Shown in pieces: positions 18,691 through 39,769 of a DNA stretch of 64,000 bases; the stretch's first letter is position 1, and the number at the start of each line of letters is the position of its first letter. The notes below the pieces were generated by a model that was not told where the DNA came from, did not search any database, and saw only the letters and a list, made by a program, of their open reading frames with translations. Position numbers and translations under genes: made by a program. Source of the DNA: Actinomadura latina NBRC 106108 (GTDB lineage: Bacteria; Actinomycetota; Actinomycetes; Streptosporangiales; Streptosporangiaceae); the NCBI RefSeq assembly GCF_001552195.1, contig NZ_BCQS01000039.1, positions 25,042-89,041 on the forward strand. The letters are read 5' to 3'.

Positions 18691-18886
18691 AGCACACGAA
18701 CATCCACGTCCCGTTCGCCATCGGCGCGGGCGTGATCGTCGCCGGCATCGCGATCCTGGCCACCGGGCACGTGACCTCGCGAACGCGGAGCGCAGGCAGG
18801 CCGAGGCCGACGCGCACGCCGGCCGGGGCGAGCCGGACCCCGAGGTGACCGAGGCCGCGGAGGCCGGCTCCGGGTCCGGCTCGTAG
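18670..18886 (+). pseudogene. Transporter C-terminal fragment (probable MFS remnant)
   Basis: Immediately after the TnpB homology one frame reads GRLVEHTNIHVPFAIGAG and VIVAGIAILATGH, a single membrane helix like the last helix of an MFS permease. After a frameshift near 18765 it continues as a charged tail (ANAERRQAEADAHAGRGEPD, ending GSGSGS) to a TAG at 18884-18886. It looks like the end of a transporter gene whose front was deleted by the TnpB-associated event. The assignment rests on one helix and its tail, so it is tentative. Confidence 0.45.
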
Positions 18887-18985
18887 AACGTTCACCCGCT
18901 ACGCACCCGGCCGCCAAAAGCCGCCGATCTTTTCCGCTCGCGAATGCATAGCCGGGAGGGTGCGGCGGGCGTTAGAAACAGCGCT

Positions 18986-19849
18986 ATGAAGATCGCCGCG
19001 CGGGCGGCGACGATCGTGGCGCTGCTCGCCGCGCTCGTCGCCCACCCCCTGCCCGCCGGGGCGTCCGAGGACGCCCCAGGAACGACGAAGCACACCATCG
19101 CGATGGGCGGCTGGGACCGCCCCTACCTCCTGCACATCCCGCCCGGCTCCCCGGCCGGGAAGCCGCTGCCGCTGATCGTGGCCCTGCACGGCGGCCTGAA
19201 CGACCCCGAGTACGTCCGCAGGCAGAGCGGGCTCGACGGCGTCGCCGACGAGCAGGGCTACGCCGTCGTCTACCCGGAGGGGTTCCTCGGCACGTGGAAC
19301 GCCGGGGCCTGCTGCTCGTTCGCCCGCTGGGCCGGCATCGACGACATGGCCTTCCTCGACACGCTGATCGACACGCTGGTGGCGCAGGGCGTCGCCGACC
19401 CGCGCCGGGTGTTCATGACCGGCTTCTCCAACGGCGGCGGCATGGCCTACCGGTACGCGTGCCAGCGCGCGGAGCGGCTCGCCGGGATCGCCGTGGTGTC
19501 GGGCGCGCTCGCCATCGGCTGCACGCCGTCGAAACCGGTGTCGGTGCTGGCGTTCCACGGGACGCTCGACCCGTCCGTCCCCTACACCGGCGGCGGGAAC
19601 ATGGACGCGGACGTCCATTTCCCGTTCATCGCCGTCCAGGTCGTCATGGAGTTCTGGCGCTGGGTGGACGGGCTCGGCGCGCTGTCGTGGCCGGTCCCGG
19701 GCGGCCCGGAGGGCTGCGTCGGCACCGGGCCGGGGACGCTCCTCGTCGCGCTGTGCACCGAGCAGGGCGGCGGGCACGAGTGGCCGTCCTACGCCAGCGC
19801 GATGATCGGCCGGTTCTTCGCCGCGCGGCCGTCCCTGCCGGCGGGCTGA
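18986..19849 (+). CDS. Secreted PHB-depolymerase-like esterase (LpqC type)
   Basis: This 287-residue alpha/beta hydrolase is likely exported: residues 1-26 form a Sec signal (KIAARAATIVALLAALVAHP, then an AxA site). The catalytic triad is visible as Ser in GFSNGGGMAYRYAC (near 150), Asp in FHGTLDPSVPYTGG and His in GGGHEWPS near the C-terminus. A CCSF pair near residue 107 is typical of the feruloyl-esterase/PHB-depolymerase branch. It would cleave polyester or feruloyl-type esters outside the cell. I chose the ATG at 18986 because the signal peptide starts there. It is monocistronic, with a terminator after it. Confidence 0.85.
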   Translation: MKIAARAATIVALLAALVAHPLPAGASEDAPGTTKHTIAMGGWDRPYLLHIPPGSPAGKPLPLIVALHGGLNDPEYVRRQSGLDGVADEQGYAVVYPEGFLGTWNAGACCSFARWAGIDDMAFLDTLIDTLVAQGVADPRRVFMTGFSNGGGMAYRYACQRAERLAGIAVVSGALAIGCTPSKPVSVLAFHGTLDPSVPYTGGGNMDADVHFPFIAVQVVMEFWRWVDGLGALSWPVPGGPEGCVGTGPGTLLVALCTEQGGGHEWPSYASAMIGRFFAARPSLPAG

Positions 19850-19858
19850 CGAACCGGA

Positions 19859-19889
19859 GGGCGGGCGGCGCGGGGGACGCCGCCCGCCC
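19859..19889. terminator. Bidirectional terminator-like hairpin
   Basis: A 12-base perfect inverted repeat (19859-19870 with 19878-19889, loop of 7) lies between the convergent esterase and mbtH genes. Confidence 0.7.
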
Positions 19890-19925
19890 CGGGCCCGCGG
19901 CGGCCGGACGGGCCGGCCGGCGGGG

Positions 19926-20123
19926 TCAGCCGGAGAGGCTCCGCGGCCGGATGTCCTTCCAGTTGGCCGTGACGTAGCCGATGCAGTCGGACCGCGGCTC
20001 GGGCCCGAAGACCGTCGTCCATCCGGCGGGGACGTCGGCGAACGCCGGCCACAGCGAGTGCTGCCCCTCGGCGTTGACGAGGACTCGGAACTCCGCGTCC
20101 GCGTCGTCGAACGGATTGGTCAT
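19926..20123 (-). CDS. mbtH: MbtH family protein
   Basis: This 65-residue NRPS accessory protein binds and activates adenylation domains. It shows the family pattern MTNPFDDADAEFRVLVNAEG, HSLWP, then VPAGW and a Trp-Lys-Asp-Ile-Arg-Pro end. AGGAGGC precedes the ATG, and the start overlaps the monooxygenase stop by four bases (ATGA). It is last in the iron-regulated operon with the hydroxylase and the binding protein. Its client is almost certainly the large NRPS next door. Confidence 0.95.
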   Translation of the reverse strand: MTNPFDDADAEFRVLVNAEGQHSLWPAFADVPAGWTTVFGPEPRSDCIGYVTANWKDIRPRSLSG

Positions 20124-21400
20124 CGGGCCTCCTGAACGATGCGGGCGGAGCGTCCGGCGATGGACCGGACGATCTCCCCGGTGCGGACGGCGGTCATGGA
20201 CAGCAGCGACGAGGCGATCCCGTGGCTGTGCTCGGTCGCGCCCTGCAGGTAGACGCCCCACGAGCGGCCGGGGCGAGTGGCGATGCGGTAGTCGCGCTCC
20301 ATGGCGGGGCGCCCGTCCGGTCCGGCGAGGCAGTCGCCGCCCGCCTCGCCGAGCAGGTCGAACGGGTCGCGCTCGCGGTAGCCGGTGGCGTAGACGAGGG
20401 CGTCGGCGTCCAGGTCGGCGGCCTCGCCGGTGGGCAGGAAGCCGACCGTGACCCGCACTCCCCCGGCGCCGTCCCGGACGTCCAGCAGGCGGGAGGCGTT
20501 GAGGATGCGGAGCCGCTCCGCGCCCGCGACCTTCTCGGCGTAGGCGCGCCGGTACAGCTCGTCGATGAGGTCGAGGTCCACCACGGAGTAGTTGGTGTTG
20601 CGCGAGTACTCGAACAGCATCCGCTTCACGTCGTCGGGGGCCGCGTAGTAGTGGTCGACGGCCGCCGGGTCGAAGATGCGGTTGGCGAACGAGCTGTCGT
20701 CGGCGGGCGAGTACCCGTACCGGGCGAAGACCGCGCAGACCTCGGTCTCCGGGAACGTGCGGTGCAGGTACTCGACGGCCTCGGCGGCGCTCTGCCCCGC
20801 GCCGACGACGACGAGCCGGCGCGGGTTCCAGCCCGCGCGCTCGTCGAGCCGGGTGAGCAGGTCCTCGGTGTGCCAGATGCGCTCGCCCGCCTGGACGCCC
20901 TCGGGCAGGGACGGTTCGAGGCCCACGCCGATGACGACGTCGCGGGCGAGGTGCGTCTCCAGCCGGTCGTCCCGGCGCACCACGACTTCGAGGGTCTCGT
21001 CGTCGCTGGGGCGGAGCGCGACGACCTCCGCCCCGTAGCGGACGCGGTCGGCGAACGCGTCCGCCGTCCATGCCAGGTAGTCGTGGAACTCCACCCGCGT
21101 CGGGAACATCGTCTTGTGGTTGACGAAGTCGACCAGCCGGCCGCGGGCGTGCAGGTAGGCGAGGAACGAGAACCGGCTGGCGGGGTTGCGCAGCGACACC
21201 AGGTCCTTGAGGAAGTGGACCTGCATGGTGGCGCCGTCGATCAGCATTCCCCGGTGCCACCCGAACTCCGGCTGCTTCTCGAAGAACACCGCGTCCACGC
21301 CGCCGCCGTCCTGCTCGCGCAGCTCGTCGAGCGCGACGGCGAGCGCGAGGTTGGACGGCCCGAAGCCGATCCCGATGACGTCGTGGACGCGGGGCTCCAT
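20120..21400 (-). CDS. L-ornithine N5-monooxygenase
   Basis: This class B flavin N-hydroxylase has about 426 residues. It has the FAD motif GIGFGPSNLALAVAL near the N-terminus, the NADPH motif VVVGAGQSAAEAVEYLH near residue 200 and the C-terminal ALVYATGYRERDP. It converts ornithine to N5-hydroxyornithine, the hydroxamate precursor, using NADPH and oxygen. Lysine N6-hydroxylases share this fold, but the third adenylation domain of the neighbouring NRPS carries a hydroxyornithine-like code, which favours ornithine. I prefer the ATG at 21400 because GGAGG lies eight bases upstream. The alternative start at 21415 overlaps the previous stop by one base. Confidence 0.9.
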   Translation of the reverse strand: MEPRVHDVIGIGFGPSNLALAVALDELREQDGGGVDAVFFEKQPEFGWHRGMLIDGATMQVHFLKDLVSLRNPASRFSFLAYLHARGRLVDFVNHKTMFPTRVEFHDYLAWTADAFADRVRYGAEVVALRPSDDETLEVVVRRDDRLETHLARDVVIGVGLEPSLPEGVQAGERIWHTEDLLTRLDERAGWNPRRLVVVGAGQSAAEAVEYLHRTFPETEVCAVFARYGYSPADDSSFANRIFDPAAVDHYYAAPDDVKRMLFEYSRNTNYSVVDLDLIDELYRRAYAEKVAGAERLRILNASRLLDVRDGAGGVRVTVGFLPTGEAADLDADALVYATGYRERDPFDLLGEAGGDCLAGPDGRPAMERDYRIATRPGRSWGVYLQGATEHSHGIASSLLSMTAVRTGEIVRSIAGRSARIVQEAR

Positions 21401-21414
21401 GCGCTCCTCCGGCA

Positions 21415-22431
21415 TCAGGCGGACTTCGCCTTGCCCGCGGCTTCGGCGATCTTCGGGACGACGTTGCCGATGACGTACGGGACGGCGAGCGGGGTGGGGG
21501 TGCGCAGCGGCCAGAACGACTTCAGGTCGAGCGGCACGTACGAGCCGCGCTCGACGACGGCGAGGTCGGCGAACAGCTTGTAGCCCTCGATCTTCTTCTG
21601 CGTGGCCGGGTCGTCGTTGTAGTGGCTGAGCAGGACGTCGACGTCCAGCACGCCGACCTTCTCCATGCTCAGTTCCGCGGCGAACCCGTCACCGGGGAGC
21701 TTCGCGAGCCGCTCCGGCAGCACCATGCCGAACTGCTCCAGCAGCTTCACGCTCGTGTCGTCCTTGGACTTCATCACGCCGATGTTGCCGTTGGGGAAGA
21801 CGCTGGTGAACGCGAAGCCCTTGCCCTTCAGCTGCGGGTACTTGGTCTGCACTCCGGAGATCTGGGCATCGGCCTCGGCGACGATCCGGCGTCCGTCGGC
21901 CTCCCTGCCGACGGCCTTGGCGGTCTGGATCGCGATCTTCTGCCAGGAGTCCTCGGCCGGGCCGGTCTCGTAGGCGACCGTCGGCGCCAGCTTGGCGAGC
22001 TTGTCGTACTCCTTGTCGATGAAGAAGTCGCCGCCCGCGAGGATCAGGTCGGGGCGCAGCGCCGCGATCTCCTCCAGGTTGAACCCGGCCTCGCCGGCCT
22101 TGAGCAGCCTGGGCTTCGCACCGGTCAGCTTCGGCGCGGTCCAGGGGGCCAGCCCGTCGGGCTGGACCCCGGTCAGCTCGGCCATGCCGACCGGCGTGAT
22201 GCCGAGCGCGAGGAGGGTGTCCTGGTCGACCTCGCCGAGCGCGACGATGCGCTCCGGCGCGGACTCGATCTTCGCGGTGCCGAGCTTGTGGGTGATCGTG
22301 ACCGGGAACGCCCCGGCGGCCGTGCCGCCGGATGCGCCGGCGGGCTCGTCGTCGCCGCCGCACGCCGCGACCGTGCCGACGCTCAGGACGAGCGCGGCGG
22401 TCACGGCGAGGCGCCGCATCATGGTGCGCAT
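21415..22431 (-). CDS. Iron-siderophore ABC transporter substrate-binding lipoprotein
   Basis: This type III binding protein (FecB/FhuD-like) has 338 residues. The signal peptide ends in the lipobox TVAACGG, so it is membrane-anchored outside the cell. The N-lobe shows PERIVALGEVDQDTLLALGI and the helical linker region LRPDLILAGGDFF. It should bind the ferric siderophore made by this locus and hand it to a permease that is not in the window. It is first in an operon with the ornithine hydroxylase and mbtH. An iron box lies 50 bases upstream. Confidence 0.9.
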   Translation of the reverse strand: MRTMMRRLAVTAALVLSVGTVAACGGDDEPAGASGGTAAGAFPVTITHKLGTAKIESAPERIVALGEVDQDTLLALGITPVGMAELTGVQPDGLAPWTAPKLTGAKPRLLKAGEAGFNLEEIAALRPDLILAGGDFFIDKEYDKLAKLAPTVAYETGPAEDSWQKIAIQTAKAVGREADGRRIVAEADAQISGVQTKYPQLKGKGFAFTSVFPNGNIGVMKSKDDTSVKLLEQFGMVLPERLAKLPGDGFAAELSMEKVGVLDVDVLLSHYNDDPATQKKIEGYKLFADLAVVERGSYVPLDLKSFWPLRTPTPLAVPYVIGNVVPKIAEAAGKAKSA

Positions 22432-22480
22432 AGAGGACCGGTGTCCTTCCGGGTGCTTCGGGGGTAACTGATCAAGGATC

Positions 22481-22499
22481 TTAGGTTAGCCTCACCTAA
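22481..22499 (-). promoter_or_regulatory. Iron box (IdeR/DmdR-type) for the siderophore-binding operon
   Basis: TTAGGTTAGCCTCACCTAA matches the actinobacterial consensus TTAGGTTAGGCTAACCTAA at 16 of 19 positions. It lies upstream of the binding-protein gene, between it and the NRPS stop, and implies iron repression. Confidence 0.85.
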
Positions 22500-22530
22500 C
22501 CATGCAATGGGCGCCCAGGTATGAGGCACC

Positions 22531-34581
<12,051 letters not shown>

Positions 34582-34590
34582 GATCGCGAG

Positions 34591-34609
34591 TTAGGTTAGC
34601 CTTGCCTAC
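34591..34609 (-). promoter_or_regulatory. Iron box, NRPS side of the divergent promoter
   Basis: TTAGGTTAGCCTTGCCTAC lies ten bases upstream of the NRPS start. It matches the IdeR/DmdR consensus well in its left half and less well in its right half. Confidence 0.8.
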
Positions 34610-34619
34610 ACCGAGCGCA

Positions 34620-34638
34620 CAAGGTTAGCCTTACCTAA
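34620..34638 (+). promoter_or_regulatory. Iron box, salicylate-synthase side of the divergent promoter
   Basis: CAAGGTTAGCCTTACCTAA is the second box of the pair, 10 bases from the first and 35 bases before the salicylate synthase start. Two boxes in one divergent region suggest co-repression of both units. Confidence 0.8.
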
Positions 34639-34673
34639 CTTGATCTTCCGGCCGCGAAAGGGAGTTGGCTGCC

Positions 34674-36014
34674 TTGTCCATCGGTCTGCGCGCTGATGCG
34701 AATCCCACGGAGCTCGTGCTGGAATGCCCCGCGGAGCCCCTCGCCGCCATGGCCCGGCTGGCCGGATCCGGCCTGTTCGCCGACTACGTGGTCTACGAGC
34801 GGCCCGGCTCGTGGACGTTCGCGGGCGGCGTGCTCGGCGAGGTCGTCCTCGACGCGGGCACCGTCCGGACCCGCTGGCCGGGCGGTCCGGCGTCCGCCCG
34901 CCCCTGGTCGGGGCGCCCGGCCGACGCGCTCCGCGACGCGTTCGCCGAGGCCCCGCAGCCCGCCTGGAACGCCTACGGCTGGATCGCCTTCGAGTTCGCC
35001 GCGGCCCACCCCACCGGCCGGCTCGCGCACCTGATCGTCCCGCGCACCGAGGTCCGCATCACCGGCGGCCGCGCCCGCATCACCGGCCCGGACGCGGACC
35101 GGGTCGCCGGCCGGGTCGCCGGACTCCTCGCCGAGACCGCCCCGATCCCCGGGACCCCCTCCCCCGTCGGCGTCCGGGTGGACGGCGGCGCCTACCGCGC
35201 CAAGGTCGCCGAGGCCATCACCGAGATCCACGCGGGCCGCTACCAGAAGGTCATCGTGTCCCGCCGCGTCGACATCCCGTACCCGGTCGACGTCATCGCG
35301 ACCTATATGCGCGGACGCGAGGCCAACACCCCCGCCCGCTCGTTCCTCCTCGACCTCGGCGGCTTCCAGGCCACCGGGTTCAGCCCCGAGGTCCTCGCGA
35401 CGGTGGACGCGGACGGCCGCGTCATGACCCAGCCCCTCGCCGGCACGCGCGCGTTCGGGACCGACGCCGAGACCGACGCCCGCGGCCGCCTCGAACTGGA
35501 GAACGACCCGAAGGAGATCTTCGAGCACGCCGTCTCGGTGCGCACGTCACTGGAGGAACTGCACCGCGTCTGCGACCCGGGCACCGTCCAGGTCACCGAC
35601 TTCATGACCGTGAAGGAGCGGGGCAGCGTCCAGCACCTCGGGTCGCGGGCCGTCGGCGTCCTCGCCCTGGACCGCTCGCCGTGGGATGCCCTGGACGCCC
35701 TCTTCCCCGGCGTGACCGCGTCCGGCATCCCGAAGCCGGACGCGATCGAGGCCATCACCCGCCTTGAGGACCGCCGCGGCATGTACTCCGGCGCCGTGGT
35801 GGCCGTCTCCCACGACGGCGCCCTCGACTCCGCCCTCGTCCTGCGCGCCCTGTACAGCGAGAACGGCCGCGCCTGGCTCCGCGCGGGCGCCGGCATCGTC
35901 AGCGCCTCCACCCCCGCCCGCGAGTACGAGGAGACCTGCGAGAAGCTGTCCAGCATCGCCCCCTACGTCGTCCCCTCCCCTGATCCCCCGTTCAGTCACC
36001 GGCGTCGGGTGTGA
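34674..36014 (+). CDS. Salicylate synthase (MbtI/Irp9 type)
   Basis: This chorismate-using MST-family enzyme has about 446 residues. Conserved segments are TGFSPEVLATVDADGRVMTQ, PLAGTRAFG, the Glu-rich ELENDPKEIFEHAVSVR, RGSVQHLGS, LFPGVTASGIPK and LRAGAGIV. GIPK and GSVQHLGS match MbtI/Irp9 salicylate synthases more closely than plain isochorismate synthases. It would make salicylate from chorismate for the aryl cap. The start is uncertain: TTG at 34674 has AAAGGGAG about ten bases upstream, while TTG at 34665 is too close to it. The last 23 bases overlap the convergent kinase gene. Confidence 0.87.
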   Translation: MSIGLRADANPTELVLECPAEPLAAMARLAGSGLFADYVVYERPGSWTFAGGVLGEVVLDAGTVRTRWPGGPASARPWSGRPADALRDAFAEAPQPAWNAYGWIAFEFAAAHPTGRLAHLIVPRTEVRITGGRARITGPDADRVAGRVAGLLAETAPIPGTPSPVGVRVDGGAYRAKVAEAITEIHAGRYQKVIVSRRVDIPYPVDVIATYMRGREANTPARSFLLDLGGFQATGFSPEVLATVDADGRVMTQPLAGTRAFGTDAETDARGRLELENDPKEIFEHAVSVRTSLEELHRVCDPGTVQVTDFMTVKERGSVQHLGSRAVGVLALDRSPWDALDALFPGVTASGIPKPDAIEAITRLEDRRGMYSGAVVAVSHDGALDSALVLRALYSENGRAWLRAGAGIVSASTPAREYEETCEKLSSIAPYVVPSPDPPFSHRRRV

Positions 36015-39000
36015 AGTCGAACTCCCACGCCAGCTCCCACACCCACATGGCCGGACTCAGGTCGATGGTGACCAGCAGCGTGCCGTCCCGGCTCAGCGCC
36101 GCCTGGTAGAGCGAGCTGCGGTGGCCTTCCAGCGTGCGCAGGCAGAGGCCGGAGCGGACATCCCACACCCGAACCGTGCGGTCCGCGCCGGTGACCGCGA
36201 ACGCCCCGTCGGCGCTGAGGGCGAAGGCGCTCGGGGTCCCCGGCGTCGACAGGGTCCTGACGACCTCTCCGGTATCGGTCCCCCAGATGAGCAGCGATTC
36301 CCGGTCGGTGCTCGCCGCCAGCCGGCCGTCCGCGCCGAGGACGACGCCGATGTCCGAAAGACCGCTTCCCTGGCCGAGGAAGGAGTAGCGCAGCTCGCCG
36401 TTGCCCACGTCCCACGCGCCGACGGACCAGCTGCGGGAGACGAAGAGGGTCCGCCCGTCCGTGCTGAAGTCGAGGCGTTCATCGGACGCCCGCGACGGCA
36501 GCGTCCACACGGGACGGTCCTCCCCCAGGCGCCACAGGTGGATCTCGTTCTCGTTGGGCGGTCCGCCGAAGCGGTCCGCCTCCGGGTGCGTGCTTCCGAG
36601 CGTGGCCGCGTACCGGCCGTCGGCGCTGAGCGCCGCCGCGTGGACCTTGCCGCCGTGCGCCGGCCACGCGCGCAAGACGTCGCCCGCGGGCAGGTCCCGC
36701 AGCCGCAGGGTGCCGGTCACGTCGCCGATCAGGATCCGGTCGCCCGCCGGGTTCACCGCGAACGCGCTGATGGCGCCGAACTCGTCGGTGAACAGGCGCT
36801 TGCCGCCGGTTTCGAGGCTCAACTGCCGGATCGTGCCCGCGGACGTCAGCACCAGGACCAGCATTCCGTCCACCGCGAACCGGATGTCCCTGGCGTTGCC
36901 GCCCTCGCCGCGGTCGAAGGTGTGCAGCCGCTCGCCCGCGGCGAGATCCCAGATGTCCACTTCGCCGGTCCACCGTCCGGCCGCCGCGATGGCTCCGTCC
37001 TCCCGCACGGCCACGGTCGGCGGCTGCGTGAACACCTGGTCCGCGTCGTAGGAGTAAAGCAGTGACGCGCTCAGCAACGTGGACCTGCGGCCGTGCTCGC
37101 CCAGCCGTGCCCACGCCGCCCGCAGCGCCGGGTGGCGGTCGAACCCGGGCATCCGCTGGGCGGACCTCAACGCCGCCGCCGCGGCCGCGAACCGCTCCCG
37201 GGCCGCCAGCTCGTCCACCCGGTCCATCAGCTCGCGGAACGCCTCGTCCGCCCGGGCCAGTTCGGGGGCCGGCCGCGGGCGCGCGTAGCACCAGGGCGCC
37301 CGGTACCCGCCGGTGGGCAGTGACCGGACCGCGACGCGTCCGTGGGGCAGGCCGAGTACCGCGACGCGGCCGTCCGCGCTGACGGCGAGGGCGTTCGTCC
37401 AGCCGGCGCCGGGCGGCAGGTCCCGGTCGAGCGCACGCAGGCAGCTGCCGGTCGAGGCGTCCCACACCCGCACCTCGCCGCCACCGTCCGACACGGTCAC
37501 AACGGTCGGTGCCGCCGTGGCGGGCGCCACGGACTCCACGTGGCGCCACGAGTGCGGCGCCTCGCTGACCACGGCGCCCGCCTGCGCGTCCCACACGACG
37601 AGCGGCCCCTGCGACCAGGCGACCACGGCGCGCCGGGCGTCGGGCGACACGGCTCCGACGTCCATCGGGCTGGCGTGCACGGGCCTGCCGTGCAGCGTTC
37701 CTCTGGCGGGCCCGACCAGCATGCCGACGCACTCTTCGCCTGCCACGTCCCATGCACGAACGGTGGCGTCGTGGTTCGAGGAGCCGAACGATGCCGACAG
37801 GGCCGTCCGGCCGTCCCGGCTCAGCGCCAGCGAGGTGACCGGCCCGGTGTGGCCGCGGAGGGCGGCGACGATGAGCATCCCCGCGACCTCCCACACCTGG
37901 ATCATTCCGCGCGGATACCCTGCCGCGACGTAGCGGCCGTCGCCGCTCACCGCCACGGCGACGGCCCCGAGCTGCTGCAGCGGGCTCGGCAGTCGGCGGC
38001 CCCGCCGCAGATCCCACAGTTCGACGGCGCCCTCCCGGACGGCGGCCCCGAGCGCGCCGGCCCCGTCCATCGCCAGGGCGGCGACCCGCTCCCCGCTCCT
38101 GGTCAGCGTGCGCCGCCGCCGGCTCCGGCCCGGCTCCCACAGCAGTAGCCGACCCGCGCGATCACCGGACAGGACGAGGCCGCCGTCCGCGCTGACCGCG
38201 ACCGCCGACACGTCCTTGTCCTTGTGACCGTCGAAGTCCGCATGGATTCGCGGCGGGCGGTGCTCCCACTCGGCCAGCGCCTCGGCGGCGTCCGCCGAGT
38301 CGGGGTCGGCGGCGACCGCCTCGCGCAGCAGTTCCCCGGCGCGCTCGTCCTCGTGCCGCTCCAGCTGGACGGCGCCGAGGAGGAGGGCGCCGTATCCGGC
38401 CCGGCCGCCGCCGCTCGCGGCGATCGCGGCCTCGATGTTCGTGACGAGTTCCTCGCCGGTCTCCTGGGCCGTCCGCCACCGATGCAGGCCGAAGTTGTAG
38501 ACCGACGGCAGATGGTACGGGTCGGTGCCGAGCGCCCGCCGCCACAGCTCCTCGGCCTCCTCGGTACGGCCGAGGTCCAGGAGCGAGAGCGCGTGGTTCG
38601 ACAGGCCGTCCGACAGCAGCCGCGCCGCCCTGGGCACGGGCCGCTCGTTGGGGACGCCCAGGATCTCGCGGTACAGCTCGGTAAGCGTCGCCGCCACCTC
38701 ACCGAACCCGGCCGGACGCGCCGCCGGGTCCGCGGCGAAGCACTGCCGCAGCAGAGTCGCCACCGCCGGCGGGATCGGCACCCGCGCGCCGCCTTCGCGC
38801 AGGATCACCTCCAACGCCTCGCCGGCGGCCTGGCCCTGACGCGTCGGCGGCCGTCCGGCGAACATCTCCAGCACGGTCACGGCCCACGACCACACGTCCG
38901 TCGCCGCCGTCAGCCGGACTCTCCTGGTCCCGGCCGCCGCGGCGGCCTGCTCCGGGGAGCAGTAGCCGCGCGTCATCCCGCCGAAGCTGACCGACGCCGG

Positions 39001-39558
39001 GACGTCCGGGGGCGGCGCGGTCTCGCCGGTCTCGCTCGTGGCCCGCGCCTTGGCCAGGCCGAAATCGGTCACCTTGGCCGTGCCGTCCGGTTCCAGCATC
39101 ACGTTCGCGGGTTTGACGTCCTGATGGACGAGCCCGGCCTCATGCGCGTGCGCGAGCCCCCATGCCGTCTGCACAGCGATGTCGAGGATGCGGGCCAGCG
39201 CCGCCTCCGGGCCGCCGCCGTAGAGTTCCCCGCCGTCCACGGCCTGGGCCAGGCTGCCGCCGTCGACCCATTCCGCGAACACCCGGGGCAGGCCGTCGAT
39301 GGTGCGGACATAGGCGCATCCGACCGTGTGCGGGTGGAGCCCGAGCCCGACCCACGTTTCCGCCTCGGCCTCGAAGCGCCTGCGGTCCTCCGGGTTCCGG
39401 ACGTATTTCGCACGCGGCGTTTTCACGGCCATGTCCACCCGCCAGCCGCGATGACGCACCCGGTGCACCACGCCCATGCCGCCGCTGTGCACCACGTCGA
39501 GCACCTCGTAGAGGCCGAGCACGACCTCGCCCGGCGTCCAGTTCCGAGCCGGTGCCAT
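35992..39558 (-). CDS. Ser/Thr protein kinase with TPR-like and WD40 repeats
   Basis: This 1188-residue cytoplasmic protein has no membrane helix. Residues 15-290 form a Hanks-type kinase: glycine loop HSGGMGVVHRV, Lys46 in MAVKTPR, catalytic loop VHQDVKPANVML (HQD rather than HRD) and VTDFGLAK. Residues about 300-430 are TPR-like (LDLGRTEEAEELWRRALGTD). From about 450 to the end there are at least ten WD40-type blades (for example TVRAWDVAGEECVG and VRVWDVRSGLCLRTLEGH), split by a helical stretch near 770-830. It starts four bases after the preceding small gene. The substrate is unknown. Its place next to the pgl-like locus is suggestive but it is not PglW. Confidence 0.88.
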   Translation of the reverse strand: MAPARNWTPGEVVLGLYEVLDVVHSGGMGVVHRVRHRGWRVDMAVKTPRAKYVRNPEDRRRFEAEAETWVGLGLHPHTVGCAYVRTIDGLPRVFAEWVDGGSLAQAVDGGELYGGGPEAALARILDIAVQTAWGLAHAHEAGLVHQDVKPANVMLEPDGTAKVTDFGLAKARATSETGETAPPPDVPASVSFGGMTRGYCSPEQAAAAAGTRRVRLTAATDVWSWAVTVLEMFAGRPPTRQGQAAGEALEVILREGGARVPIPPAVATLLRQCFAADPAARPAGFGEVAATLTELYREILGVPNERPVPRAARLLSDGLSNHALSLLDLGRTEEAEELWRRALGTDPYHLPSVYNFGLHRWRTAQETGEELVTNIEAAIAASGGGRAGYGALLLGAVQLERHEDERAGELLREAVAADPDSADAAEALAEWEHRPPRIHADFDGHKDKDVSAVAVSADGGLVLSGDRAGRLLLWEPGRSRRRRTLTRSGERVAALAMDGAGALGAAVREGAVELWDLRRGRRLPSPLQQLGAVAVAVSGDGRYVAAGYPRGMIQVWEVAGMLIVAALRGHTGPVTSLALSRDGRTALSASFGSSNHDATVRAWDVAGEECVGMLVGPARGTLHGRPVHASPMDVGAVSPDARRAVVAWSQGPLVVWDAQAGAVVSEAPHSWRHVESVAPATAAPTVVTVSDGGGEVRVWDASTGSCLRALDRDLPPGAGWTNALAVSADGRVAVLGLPHGRVAVRSLPTGGYRAPWCYARPRPAPELARADEAFRELMDRVDELAARERFAAAAAALRSAQRMPGFDRHPALRAAWARLGEHGRRSTLLSASLLYSYDADQVFTQPPTVAVREDGAIAAAGRWTGEVDIWDLAAGERLHTFDRGEGGNARDIRFAVDGMLVLVLTSAGTIRQLSLETGGKRLFTDEFGAISAFAVNPAGDRILIGDVTGTLRLRDLPAGDVLRAWPAHGGKVHAAALSADGRYAATLGSTHPEADRFGGPPNENEIHLWRLGEDRPVWTLPSRASDERLDFSTDGRTLFVSRSWSVGAWDVGNGELRYSFLGQGSGLSDIGVVLGADGRLAASTDRESLLIWGTDTGEVVRTLSTPGTPSAFALSADGAFAVTGADRTVRVWDVRSGLCLRTLEGHRSSLYQAALSRDGTLLVTIDLSPAMWVWELAWEFDFTPDAGD

Positions 39559-39562
39559 GGCG

Positions 39563-39769
39563 TCAGCCGGCGAGCGCGCCGAACAGGGGGCTGCCGACCA
39601 GCCGCTCCACCTGGTCCGTCCTCGGCGCCTCCACGGTGCGTTTGCCGCTGAGGAGCTTCACGCTCATCCCGACCTCGGAAGTGCGCTTGCGCCCGAATCC
39701 GGGATCGGCCTGCCGAAGGAGCATGTTGATCTTGGCATCGCTGATGGAGAGGTGGTAGCGCAGCGACAC
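39563..39769 (-). CDS. Small protein resembling the N-terminus of a DUF7019-type family
   Basis: This 68-residue protein begins MSLRYHLSISDAKINMLL, then a basic segment and VGMSVKLLSGKRTVE. From memory this pattern opens a family of longer actinobacterial proteins (about 200 residues or more). Here the gene ends right after the first domain at GSPLFGALAG, so it is either a natural short form or a truncation. GTG start with GAAGGGGG close upstream. It is four bases ahead of the kinase gene, so the two are probably co-translated and may act together. The family call is tentative. Confidence 0.55.
   Translation of the reverse strand: MSLRYHLSISDAKINMLLRQADPGFGRKRTSEVGMSVKLLSGKRTVEAPRTDQVERLVGSPLFGALAG

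Noticed and set aside
35992..39558. Kinase-WD40 gene as the missing PglW
   Set aside because: PglW has a different architecture (a NERD-type region with the kinase) and sits with pglX. The WD40 array here does not match.
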